Part shown: piece after piece, positions 6,814 to 14,354 of the stretch
Position numbering within the stretch: position 1 is the stretch's first letter
Layout of the letters: every line of letters begins with the position of its first letter
Assembly: GCA_003248805.1 (NCBI GenBank)
Contig: QFQY01000084.1
Coordinates: forward strand, 1 to 15,519
Source: Chelatococcus sp.
Lineage (GTDB): Bacteria; Pseudomonadota; Alphaproteobacteria; Rhizobiales; Beijerinckiaceae
Direction: 5' to 3'
Length of the DNA stretch: 15,519 nucleotides
Program-made: the position numbers and the translations under genes
Notes under the pieces: model-generated
Seen by the model: the letters and a program-made list of their open reading frames with translations, nothing else
Database searches by the model: none
What the model was told of the DNA's origin: nothing

Positions 6814-8064
6814 ATGCGGAAGGCATTCATGGCCGCCGTGGCGGCGTGCGCTTTGATGGCGGCCGGCGGAACCGGCCAGGCTCAGGAAAAACTCAAGATC
6901 GGCGTTCTGGCGACGCTCTCGGGTGCGTTGACCTCGGGCGGTGAGGACGGCGTGCGCGGTGCCCAGATCGCGCTGAAGCAGCGCGGCGGCAAGATCGCCG
7001 GCCGCGAGGTGGAGTTCATCATCGCCGCGACGGACGCCAGCCCGGACTCGGCGCTGCGGGCGGCGCGCAAACTGGTCGAACAGGACAAGGTGCAGGTCAT
7101 CCTCGGCCCGCTCTCGGGCTCCGAGGGCATCGCCATGCGGGACTATTCGAAGACGGTGCCCAACGTCACCGTGATCGACGCCTCCTCGGGCGCGCTTGAG
7201 ACGACCTACGTCAATCCCTCGCCGAACTATTTCCGCTTCAACAGCAACGGCGCGATGTGGATGGCCGGCCTCGGCGAATATGTCTTCAAGGACAAGGGCT
7301 ACAAGAAGATCGCCGTGATCGGCGAGGATTATTCCTTCCCCTATACGCAGGTCTTCGGCTTCGCGCTCGGCTACTGCAAGGCCGGCGGCCAGATCGTCCA
7401 GCGCCAATGGGTGCCGCTGGGAACCAAGGATTTCGGCTCGGTCATCGCCAACATCCCCGATGACGTCGACGCGGTCTTCCTGGGCCTCGGCGGCGGCGAC
7501 GCCGTGAACTTCCTCAACCAGTACGGCCAGACCGGCGGCAAGGCGAAGTTCGTCGGCGGCTCGATCATGGTGGACCAGACCGTGCTCTCCTCGCGCGGCG
7601 CGGCCAAGAGGCTGCTCGTCGGTACGCCGTCCTCTGGTGGCGTCGCCGATGCCTGGGACGACCCGAAATGGAAGGCCTGGGTGAAGGCCTATCAGGATGC
7701 GTTCCCGGCGGACAAGCGCTTCGCGAGCCCCTCGCTCTTCGCGACCAATTACTACAATGCCTTCAACGGCATCGCGACGGGGCTGGAGAAGGTCAACGCC
7801 GACCTCTCCGACGGCGGCGCCAAGTTCCGGGCGGAACTCGCCAAGGTCCAGCTCGACGCCCCGAACGGGCCGATCAAGCTCGACGACGACCGGCAGGCGA
7901 TCGCGACGACCTTCATCACCGAAGTCGTCGAAGCCCCGAACGGCGACCTCACCAACAAGTTCGTCCGCACCGTCCCGAACGTCTCGAAGACGATGGGGCT
8001 GTCTGCCGAAGCCTTCAAGGCCGTCGGACTGCCGTCCCGGACCAATCCGGAATGCAAGCCCTAG
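6814..8064 (+). CDS. LivJ-type periplasmic binding protein of a HAAT-family ABC importer
   Basis: A 416-aa type-I periplasmic binding protein (Peripla_BP_6 family), the ligand receptor for the transporter encoded downstream. The ATG at 6814 has an excellent GGAGGGAAGG site; the longer frame from 6772 has none. A signal peptide, MRKAFMAAVAACALMAAGG, ends near GQA-Q (residue 23). The mature protein opens with KLKIGVLATLSGALTSGGED and shows the family landmarks VQVILGPLSGSEGIAM, IDASSGALETTYVNPSPNYFR, KIAVIGEDYSFPY, GTKDFGSVIANIP and DAVFLGLGGGDA. Such proteins bind branched-chain or other amino acids, amides, urea, or aromatic and short carboxylic acids; this one's ligand cannot be told from the sequence. 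It is promoter-proximal and separated from the rest of the operon by 168 nt holding two hairpins, consistent with excess production of binding protein. Confidence 0.93.
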   Translation: MRKAFMAAVAACALMAAGGTGQAQEKLKIGVLATLSGALTSGGEDGVRGAQIALKQRGGKIAGREVEFIIAATDASPDSALRAARKLVEQDKVQVILGPLSGSEGIAMRDYSKTVPNVTVIDASSGALETTYVNPSPNYFRFNSNGAMWMAGLGEYVFKDKGYKKIAVIGEDYSFPYTQVFGFALGYCKAGGQIVQRQWVPLGTKDFGSVIANIPDDVDAVFLGLGGGDAVNFLNQYGQTGGKAKFVGGSIMVDQTVLSSRGAAKRLLVGTPSSGGVADAWDDPKWKAWVKAYQDAFPADKRFASPSLFATNYYNAFNGIATGLEKVNADLSDGGAKFRAELAKVQLDAPNGPIKLDDDRQAIATTFITEVVEAPNGDLTNKFVRTVPNVSKTMGLSAEAFKAVGLPSRTNPECKP

Positions 8065-8085
8065 GCGCATCCACCGACTGACTCC

Positions 8086-8121
8086 CCGGAGAGGACGCGA
8101 CGAGGATCGCGCCCTCTCCGG
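8086..8121 (+). terminator. Long hairpin after the binding-protein gene
   Basis: CCGGAGAGG (8086-8094) pairs with CCTCTCCGG (8113-8121). After one A-C mismatch the stem continues with CGCG/CGCG, leaving an 8-nt loop. It begins 21 nt after the binding-protein stop codon. There is no T-run, so partial termination or 3'-end protection of the promoter-proximal message is more likely than full termination. Confidence 0.55.
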
Positions 8122-8143
8122 CCAGCCGTTCCGCTTCGGTCAA

Positions 8144-8172
8144 CGACGACGCGCATCCCTGCCGCGTCGTCG
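8144..8172 (+). other. Second hairpin in the araC leader
   Basis: CGACGACGCG (8144-8153) and CGCGTCGTCG (8163-8172) form a perfect 10-bp stem with a 9-nt loop. It lies 23 nt after the previous hairpin and about 60 nt before the AraC start codon. It could be part of an attenuator or the protected 5' end of the distal message. No T-run follows. Confidence 0.5.
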
Positions 8173-8232
8173 GGCGAAGGCTCACCCGATGGGGCAGCCG
8201 CGAGCCACCGAGCAATAGCTACGCGAGGAGCC

Positions 8233-9087
8233 ATGAGTCGCGCAGTCGCGGTCTGCCACGGTCCGTTCGGACGGGTGTCGATCTACGACCTCGACCGCCC
8301 GCTGGTGCTGCATGCCCACAGGGAAGCGCATCTGATCTTCTTCCTCGACGGTTCGCGCGGCCTCGTGACGGTCAACGACCGCACGGTACGGGTCGATCCG
8401 TTCATGGGTGTGGCGATAAACCCTTGGGAACCCCATAACTTCCAGCCGGAGCAGCCCGGTTTCTTCGGGCTGTTCCTCGTCATCTACCTCAAGCCGGAAT
8501 GGCTGGCGACGCAGACCATGTCGCCGGCGGGGTCGCTGGTCTTTCCCTCCTGCGAGCTGGTCGTGACCCGCGAGCTCGCGGCCTGGCGCGACCAGGCGGT
8601 CGAGATGCTGTTGTCGGCGCATCGCGAGCTCAACCTGGCTCCGGTCCTGATGGCGCTGGCGCAGGCCTCCAGCGAACCGATCGGCCCCGAGCTCGCATCC
8701 TCGCTGCTGCACGTTTCCTCGGAAAGCGGGCTCGACCGGCGCGTTCTGCGCGCCTGCCGGCTGCTCGAGCAGCGCCCCTCCTGCGAGGGGGCGCTCGCCC
8801 GCGTGGCCCGCGAATCCGGACTGTCGCGCGCCCATTTCTTCAAGCTCTTCCGGGAGCAGGTCGGCGTGACCCCGACCGTCTTCGCCAATACCGTCCGCCT
8901 CGACGCGGCGCTGGAGCGGATCGTTCTCTCGAGCGATCCGGTGACCAGCATCAGCCACCGCCTCGGCTTCTCGGGCCAGAGCGTGTTCACCCGCTTCTTC
9001 ACCGCCCATATGGGCATGGCGCCCCGCGACTATCGCCGGGTGCTGCGCACCGTCGGCCTCCCGCAAGCGCAGGCGAGCCATGGCTGA
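8233..9087 (+). CDS. AraC-family transcriptional regulator with N-terminal cupin-like sensor
   Basis: A 284-aa regulator. Residues about 1-110 look like the AraC ligand-binding cupin: VLHAHREAHLIFFLDG, a glycine-containing turn, then a second conserved patch INPWEPHNFQP. The C-terminal third holds both helix-turn-helix units of the AraC/XylS domain. The first spans about 186-213 (LARVARESGLSRAHFFKLF, then GVTP); the second spans about 236-267 with the family signature SISHRLGFSGQSVFTRFF and PRDYRR. The start ATG at 8233 follows GAGGAG. Its last 8 nt overlap the start of the LivH-type gene, so regulator and permease are translationally coupled. It most likely senses the imported compound or a product of it and controls this operon, possibly through the dyad near 6695-6716; target and effector are inferred. 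Confidence 0.92.
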   Translation: MSRAVAVCHGPFGRVSIYDLDRPLVLHAHREAHLIFFLDGSRGLVTVNDRTVRVDPFMGVAINPWEPHNFQPEQPGFFGLFLVIYLKPEWLATQTMSPAGSLVFPSCELVVTRELAAWRDQAVEMLLSAHRELNLAPVLMALAQASSEPIGPELASSLLHVSSESGLDRRVLRACRLLEQRPSCEGALARVARESGLSRAHFFKLFREQVGVTPTVFANTVRLDAALERIVLSSDPVTSISHRLGFSGQSVFTRFFTAHMGMAPRDYRRVLRTVGLPQAQASHG

Positions 9088-10093
9088 TTTCATCGCGCGC
9101 CGGCCGATCTGGTCGCTGCTGATCCTGATCGCGATCGGCCTCATCGCCTTCCTGATCTTCGCGGTCTGGTCGCCGTGGATGGAACTGACCTTCGGCCGCA
9201 AGCGCGTCTTCCTCAGCGCTCTCTTCAACGGCATCACGCTCGGCGGGCTCTATTTCCTCGTCGCCAGCGGCTTCACGCTGATCTTCGGGCTGATGCGCAA
9301 CGTAAACCTGGCGCATGGCTCGCTCTATCTGTTCGGTGGCTATGTCGGCTACAGCATCGGCAACCTGACCGGCTCCTGGTTCGCCGCGTTGATCGGCGCC
9401 TTCGTGATCGTCGCCCTGGCCGGCATGCTGATGCAGGTGCTGCTCTTCCGCTGGATGGAGGGGCAGGACCTGCGCCAGACGCTGGTCACGATCGGGCTCT
9501 CGATCATCGTCGCCGACCTGCTGCTCTGGGGCTATGGCGGCGACACCTTCCAGGTGACGACGCCGGACTGGCTGTCGGGGCCGGTGCAACTCCCTTTCAT
9601 CGTCGCGCTGCGCAGCAATGGCGAGGCGGTGATGATGACCTATCCGCTGGTTCGCATCGCCATCCTGATCGGCGCGATCGCCCTCGGCATCGCGATGTGG
9701 CTGGCGCTCAACCGCACCCGCATCGGCATGCTGGTGCGCGCCGGCGTCGACGACCGCGACATGCTTTCGGCGACCGGCGTTCGCGTGCAGCTCGTCTTCG
9801 TCATGGTCTTCGCGTTCGGAGCGGGACTCGCGGGCCTGGCCGGTGTCGTCGGCGGCACCTTCCAGTCGCTCCAGCCCGGCGAGGATACGAAGATCCTGCT
9901 GTCTTCGCTCGTCGTCGTCATCGTCGGTGGAATGGGCTCGATCCCCGGCGCGGCGATGGGCGCGCTGATCGTCGGCCTCGCCGAGCAGTTCGGCTCGGTC
10001 TACATGCCCACCTACGCGGTGATGCTGACCTTCGTCATCATGGTCGTGGTGCTGGCGATCCGGCCGCAGGGCCTGGCCGCGGTGAGGCGCTGA
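9080..10093 (+). CDS. LivH-type branched-chain/HAAT ABC transporter permease
   Basis: A 337-aa integral membrane protein, one of the two permeases of the importer. The ATG at 9080 lies inside the end of araC (ATGGCTGA overlap). An extra N-terminal hydrophobic span (about 12-30) precedes the LivH core. Family landmarks: NGITLGGLYFLVASGFTLIF (50-69), GLMRNVNLAHGSLYLFGGY (70-88), the cytoplasmic coupling loop TRIGMLVRAGVDDRDMLSATG (213-233), and the C-terminal VGGMGSIPGAAMGALIVG (282-299) before the final span ending IRPQGL. It forms a heterodimer with the LivM-type protein encoded 2 nt downstream. Substrate specificity is set mainly by the binding protein and is not evident here. Confidence 0.93.
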   Translation: MADFIARRPIWSLLILIAIGLIAFLIFAVWSPWMELTFGRKRVFLSALFNGITLGGLYFLVASGFTLIFGLMRNVNLAHGSLYLFGGYVGYSIGNLTGSWFAALIGAFVIVALAGMLMQVLLFRWMEGQDLRQTLVTIGLSIIVADLLLWGYGGDTFQVTTPDWLSGPVQLPFIVALRSNGEAVMMTYPLVRIAILIGAIALGIAMWLALNRTRIGMLVRAGVDDRDMLSATGVRVQLVFVMVFAFGAGLAGLAGVVGGTFQSLQPGEDTKILLSSLVVVIVGGMGSIPGAAMGALIVGLAEQFGSVYMPTYAVMLTFVIMVVVLAIRPQGLAAVRR

Positions 10094-10095
10094 CG

Positions 10096-11184
10096 ATGGC
10101 GCTCGCCGAACCCCGTCTCGCGATCGCGACCCCGCGCCCCCGCGAAGGGCTCGCGGAGGTGATCGCCCGCCAGGGCACGGCATTCTGGATCGCCGCCGCC
10201 CTGCTTCTGGCGATGCCGCTGATCGCGAGCCCCTTCTGGCTCGTCCAGATCTTCGCCTACGCGATGGTCCTCGGCATGATCGCGCTCAGCCTCATGTTCC
10301 TCGCCGGCTATGGCGGCATCGTCAGCCTGGTGCAGATGACGGTCGCGGCCTTCGCCGCCTATCTCGTCGCGATCTTCGGCGAGAGCGCCATCACGCAGAT
10401 CAGCCTGAAATGGCCGTGGTGGACGGCAGTGCCGGTCGCGATCCTGCTCGCCACGCTGTTCGGCACGCTGAGCGGCGCGCTCTCGGTCAGGACCGAGGGC
10501 ATCTACACGATCATGATCACCCTCGCGATCGGCTCGGCCTTCTACTACCTGACCCTGCAGAACTACACGATCTTCAACGGCTTCAGCGGCTTCAACGGCG
10601 TCATGCCGCCGGTCTTCCTCGGCGTCGACTGGGGCGAGACGATCCCGTTCTACTACCTCTCCCTCGGCTGCGCCGCCTTGGCCTATGGCGCGGTGGTCTA
10701 CGTGTCGCGCGCGCCCTTCGGCCTCGCTCTTCAGGGCACCCGCGACAATCCGAGGCGCATGGCGGCGCTGGGCTTCCACGTCGTCGCCCATCGCATCGCC
10801 GCCTACGCCTTCGCCGCGGTGATCGCCGCCTTCGCCGGGGTGCTGCTGGTCTGGTACCAGCGCCAGGTCTCGCCGGGCACGGGCGGCGTCGGGCCCGTGG
10901 TCGACATGCTGATCATCGCCGTGGTCGGCGGCCTCAGCCGCCCGCTCGGCCCCTTCATCGGCGCGCTCGTCTATGTGCTGCTGCGGACCTTCGCGCTGGA
11001 TCTGCTCGATTGGGTCGGCCTCGAAGGCAAGCGCTACCAGCTCCTGATCGGCCTCGGCTTCCTGGTCATCGTGCTGTTCTCGCCGGACGGCCTGATCGGC
11101 ATCTGGCAGCGCCTGCGCGAGCGCTATCGCAAAAGCCGCGAGGCGCAGGACGCCCGGATGCGGACCGGCGGAGGCGCATCATGA
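10096..11184 (+). CDS. LivM-type branched-chain/HAAT ABC transporter permease
   Basis: A 362-aa membrane permease partnering the LivH-type subunit. I chose the ATG at 10096: GTGAGG lies about 9 nt upstream, the upstream stop is 2 nt away, and the open frame further left is only a shadow of livH. The N-terminal 28 residues are cytoplasmic. The LivM landmarks follow: LMFLAGYGGIVSLVQMTVAA (67-86), the APFGLALQGTRDNPRRMAAL coupling loop (206-225), VVGGLSRPLGPFIGA (276-290), and a C-terminal span ending LFSPDGLIG. A charged tail (RERYRKSREAQDAR) closes the protein. Its stop overlaps the LivG start as ATGA. Confidence 0.93.
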   Translation: MALAEPRLAIATPRPREGLAEVIARQGTAFWIAAALLLAMPLIASPFWLVQIFAYAMVLGMIALSLMFLAGYGGIVSLVQMTVAAFAAYLVAIFGESAITQISLKWPWWTAVPVAILLATLFGTLSGALSVRTEGIYTIMITLAIGSAFYYLTLQNYTIFNGFSGFNGVMPPVFLGVDWGETIPFYYLSLGCAALAYGAVVYVSRAPFGLALQGTRDNPRRMAALGFHVVAHRIAAYAFAAVIAAFAGVLLVWYQRQVSPGTGGVGPVVDMLIIAVVGGLSRPLGPFIGALVYVLLRTFALDLLDWVGLEGKRYQLLIGLGFLVIVLFSPDGLIGIWQRLRERYRKSREAQDARMRTGGGAS

Positions 11185-11969
11185 GCGCGGTGCCGAGCCT
11201 GGACCGGCTGAGCAGCGCGGGCTCGGCCAACGCGCTCGAATTGCGCGGCGTCTCGCGCCTGTTCGGCGCGCTGGTGGCCCTGTCCGACATCACGCTGTCG
11301 GTGCGTCCGGGCGAGCGGCGGGCCGTGCTCGGGTCGAACGGCGCCGGCAAGACCACGCTGTTCAACTGCGTCACGGGCGATTTCGCGCCGAGCTCCGGCA
11401 TCATCCGCTTCTTCGGCGAGGACGTGACGGCGTTCCCGCCGCATGAGCGCATTCGCCGCGGTCTCAGGCGCACCTATCAGATTTCCTCGCTCTTCACCGG
11501 CCTGACGGTGATCGACAACGTCTATCTCGCCTGTCGCGGCGTCTCCCGGAACCGTTTCTCGCTGCGGCGGCCGCGCCGCGACGACACGCTCCGGCACGCG
11601 GCCGAAAGCCTGGTCGACGCGGTCCATCTCACGACGGTCAAGGACAGGCTGGTCGGCGAGCTCGCCTATGGTCAGCAGCGCCAGCTGGAGATCGCCCTCG
11701 CCCTCTCCGGCGCGCCGCGCTTCATCCTGTTCGACGAGCCGGCGGCCGGGCTGTCGCCGACGGAGCGGCACGATCTCGTGCAGATCCTGACCTCGCTGCC
11801 CGCCCATATCGGCTACATCATCATCGAGCACGACATGGATGTGGCGCTGCGCGTCGTCGAGAGCGTGACGATGATGCACAACGGCCGCATCTTCAAGGAA
11901 GGGCGCCCGGAGGAGATCGAATCCGATCCCCAGGTGCAGGAGCTCTATCTCGGGGGCGGCCATGGCTGA
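11181..11969 (+). CDS. LivG-type ABC transporter ATP-binding protein
   Basis: A 262-aa cytoplasmic ATPase. Visible motifs in order: Walker A GSNGAGKTT (51-59), the Q-loop glutamine in RRTYQISSLF (Gln100), signature LAYGQQRQLE (161-170, the LSYG-type variant usual in LivG), Walker B FILFDEP with Asp185 and catalytic Glu186, and switch histidine in IEHDMD (His217). The start overlaps the LivM stop (ATGA) and has GGAGG upstream. It is the normal-length partner of the unusual LivF-type fusion encoded next, and its last 8 nt overlap that gene. Together the two would form the nucleotide-binding heterodimer of the importer. Confidence 0.93.
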   Translation: MSAVPSLDRLSSAGSANALELRGVSRLFGALVALSDITLSVRPGERRAVLGSNGAGKTTLFNCVTGDFAPSSGIIRFFGEDVTAFPPHERIRRGLRRTYQISSLFTGLTVIDNVYLACRGVSRNRFSLRRPRRDDTLRHAAESLVDAVHLTTVKDRLVGELAYGQQRQLEIALALSGAPRFILFDEPAAGLSPTERHDLVQILTSLPAHIGYIIIEHDMDVALRVVESVTMMHNGRIFKEGRPEEIESDPQVQELYLGGGHG

Positions 11970-14205
11970 GCGCCTGAAAGCACCGCCCTCCCCCGGCATG
12001 CCCGTCCTGCAGATCGCCGGCCTCAATGTCTTCTACGGCCGTTCCCACGCCGTCCAGGGCGTCGACCTCACGCTGCAGCATGGCGTCCTCTCGGTCGTCG
12101 GCCGCAACGGCATGGGCAAGACCACCATGTGCAAGGCGATCATGGGCCTGGTGCCGATCGCGTCCGGCTCGATCCGCTTCTTCGGCGAGGAAATCGCCGG
12201 CCGCTCCCCGGCCGAGGTCGCGCGGCTCGGCATCGGCTACGTGCCGCAAGGCCGGCGGCTCTGGCGCTCGCTGACGGTCGACGAGCATCTGCGGCTGATG
12301 CAACGCGGCAAGCGCGGCGCCTGGACGCCGGAGCGCATCTACGAGGCTTTTCCGCGCCTGGCCGAGCGGCGCAACAATGGCGGCGGCCAGCTCTCCGGCG
12401 GCGAGCAGCAGATGCTCGCGATCAGCCGGGCGCTGCTGCTCAATCCGCGCCTGCTGATCATGGACGAGCCGACCGAAGGGCTGGCCCCGGTCATCGTCGC
12501 CCATGTCGAGGACATGCTGGTCCGCCTCGCCGAGCAGGGCGACGTCGCGATCCTCGTGATCGAGCAGAACATCGGCGTCGCGACCCAGATGTCGGACCCG
12601 GTCGCGATCATGGTCAACGGCCGGATCAACCGCATCATCGCCTCGGCCACGCTGGCCGGCGACCGCGACCTGCAGCAGCGCCTGCTCGGCGTCGGCCGCC
12701 ACGGCCATGACGAGACGGACGCGGCGGGGGAGCCGGCCCCGGCAGCCGGCGCCTCTCCCTCCCCGGTTGCGGCGCCGTCCGGGCCGACCCGCGTCTACAT
12801 CTCGAACCCGGTCGTCCCGAACCGCTGGTCGCAGCCGGTGCCGGCGGCGCGGATCGAGGCGCAGGCCCGCACCGTCTCGCGCCCGACCCTGGCGACGCTC
12901 GACGGGCGCCCGGTCAGCCCCGTCCGTGCACTGGCGACGGCGGCGGGCGGCGAGCCTTTCGTCGCCATTGCCGGAACGCTCGACACCAAGGGCGAGGAGC
13001 TGCGTTTCATCCGCGACCTGATCCGGGCCGAGGGGCTGCGCACCCGCCTTGTCGATCTCTCGACCTCGGGCCGAAGCGCCGGCGGCGATGTCACCCCGCA
13101 GGAAATCGCGCTCGCCTCCCCGAGGGGCTCGGCCGGCATCGCCTCGGGCGATCGCGGCGCGGCGGTGGCGGCGATGAGCGAGGCGTTCAAGGCCTGGCTG
13201 CCGCGCCAGCAGGGGCTGCTCGGCATCATCTCGGCCGGCGGCTCGGGAGCGACCGCCATGGTGACGCCGGCGATGCAGGCGCTGCCGGTCGGCATGCCCA
13301 AGCTGATGATCTCGACCATGGCCTCCGGCGATGTCCGCGCCTATGTCGGCGCGACCGATATCGCCATGCTGCACGCGGTCACCGACGTGCAGGGTCTCAA
13401 CCGGATCTCGCGCCTCGTGCTCGGCAACGGCGCGCGCGCCATCGCCGCCATGGCCAAGGCCCGCCTCGCCGAGTTCAGGCCCGAACCCGCGCGCCGCCGG
13501 GAGCCCGAGAAGCCGCTGGTCGGCCTCACCATGTTCGGCGTGACCACGCCCTGCGTTCAGCAGGTCGCCAGGCTGCTCGCGGACGAGTGGGAGCCGCTCG
13601 TCTTCCATGCCACCGGCACGGGCGGCCGCTCCATGGAGAAGCTCGTCGATTCCCAATTGCTGGGCGCAGTGATCGACGTCTCGACCACCGAGATCTGCGA
13701 CATGATGATGGGCGGGATCCTGCCGGCCACCGACGACCGCTTCGGCGCCGTCATCCGCACCCGCATCCCGTATGTCGGCTCGGTCGGCGCGCTCGACATG
13801 GTCAACTTCGCCGCGCCGGAGACGGTGCCGGAACGCTATCGCGGCCGCCTCCTCTACCCGCACAATCCGCAGATCACGCTCATGCGCACGACGGCGGACG
13901 AGAATGCGCGGATGGGCCGCTGGATCGGCGAGCGGCTGAACCAGATGGAGGGTCCCGTCCGTTTCCTGATCCCGGAGCTCGGCGTCTCGGCGCTCGATGC
14001 GCCCGGCCAGCCTTTCCATGATCGGGATGCCGACGCCGCCCTGTTCCAGGCGCTGGAGCAGACGGTGCGCACCGGCCCCAACCGGCAGCTGGTCCGCCTG
14101 CCGCTCCACATCAACGACCCCGCCTTCGCCGCCGCCCTCGTGCAGCAGTTCCGCACGCTGCATGCCGGCCGTCGGCGCGAGCGGGCCAGCGGAGGCCGGG
14201 CATGA
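11962..14205 (+). CDS. Fusion of LivF-type ABC ATPase with UPF0261/Tm-1-like domain
   Basis: A 747-aa two-part protein. Residues 14-244 are a complete LivF ATPase: Walker A GRNGMGKTT (47-55), Q-loop YVPQGR (Gln96), signature LSGGE (144-148), Walker B LLIMDEP (Asp168, Glu169) and the LivF-type EQN in place of the switch histidine (201-203). A Pro/Ala-rich linker follows (about 245-331), including a less repetitive patch near 276-322. Residues about 332-735 match UPF0261/Tm-1-like proteins: FVAIAGTLDTKGEELRFI, GDRGAAVAAMSEA, GIISAGGSGATAMVTPAM, ISTMASGDVRAYVGATDI, GLTMFGVTTPCVQQVA, LVFHATGTGGRSMEK, VGALDMVNFAAPE, ELGVSALDAPG and PLHINDPAFA. These are the blocks of the N-terminal half of tomato Tm-1, which binds ATP. 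Codon bias is even across the linker and I saw no ribosome site plus start inside it, so this looks like a true fusion. The Tm-1-like part has no known bacterial reaction; being tethered to the importer, it probably acts on the imported compound. Confidence 0.9.
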   Translation: MAERLKAPPSPGMPVLQIAGLNVFYGRSHAVQGVDLTLQHGVLSVVGRNGMGKTTMCKAIMGLVPIASGSIRFFGEEIAGRSPAEVARLGIGYVPQGRRLWRSLTVDEHLRLMQRGKRGAWTPERIYEAFPRLAERRNNGGGQLSGGEQQMLAISRALLLNPRLLIMDEPTEGLAPVIVAHVEDMLVRLAEQGDVAILVIEQNIGVATQMSDPVAIMVNGRINRIIASATLAGDRDLQQRLLGVGRHGHDETDAAGEPAPAAGASPSPVAAPSGPTRVYISNPVVPNRWSQPVPAARIEAQARTVSRPTLATLDGRPVSPVRALATAAGGEPFVAIAGTLDTKGEELRFIRDLIRAEGLRTRLVDLSTSGRSAGGDVTPQEIALASPRGSAGIASGDRGAAVAAMSEAFKAWLPRQQGLLGIISAGGSGATAMVTPAMQALPVGMPKLMISTMASGDVRAYVGATDIAMLHAVTDVQGLNRISRLVLGNGARAIAAMAKARLAEFRPEPARRREPEKPLVGLTMFGVTTPCVQQVARLLADEWEPLVFHATGTGGRSMEKLVDSQLLGAVIDVSTTEICDMMMGGILPATDDRFGAVIRTRIPYVGSVGALDMVNFAAPETVPERYRGRLLYPHNPQITLMRTTADENARMGRWIGERLNQMEGPVRFLIPELGVSALDAPGQPFHDRDADAALFQALEQTVRTGPNRQLVRLPLHINDPAFAAALVQQFRTLHAGRRRERASGGRA

Positions 14206-14354
14206 CCTCGATGATGATCGCCCCACCGTCATTGCGAGGAGCGCAGCGACGAAGCAATCCAGGGGCGGCAGCGCTCTACGTCCTCCTGGATTGCTTCGCG
14301 GCGCTCGCAATGACGTCGGCGGATTGGCAGCAAAAAAGCGAGCGCCGCCTATGA
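14202..14354 (+). other. 50-codon open frame across a palindromic repeat, possible coupling ORF
   Basis: An ATG at 14202 overlaps the fusion-gene stop as ATGA and has GGAGG at good spacing. Its frame crosses the whole repeat and ends at a TGA that overlaps the start of the TIM-barrel gene (ATGA at 14351-14354). The peptide is mostly translated repeat (SLRGAQRRSNPG is a common repeat translation) and unlikely to be functional, but translating it would hand ribosomes to the next gene, whose own start lacks a ribosome site. Confidence 0.4.
14227..14315. repeat. Palindromic interspersed repeat (CGTCATTGCGAG family)
   Basis: An 89-nt imperfect palindrome. The outer arms CGTCATTGCGAG (14227-14238) and CTCGCAATGACG (14304-14315) match over 12 bp. 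The inner arms, CGAAGCAATCCAGG and its complement, match over 14 bp, with an asymmetric bulge between them. This sequence type is very common in intergenic DNA of Rhizobiales (recognised from memory). It would fold into a long hairpin in RNA. It sits in the 145-nt spacer between the fusion gene and the TIM-barrel gene, which otherwise has no gene. Confidence 0.85.

Noticed and set aside
12707..13021. An ATG in the linker as a separate start for the Tm-1-like domain
   Set aside because: That ATG is in a different frame from the Tm-1-like domain and has no ribosome site; the in-frame GTG at 12838 also lacks one.
14330..14337. A-run before the TIM-barrel start as a frameshift site linking the mini-ORF to the TIM-barrel frame
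   Set aside because: In the mini-ORF frame the codons do not form a proper slippery heptamer; ATGA re-initiation explains the arrangement more simply.
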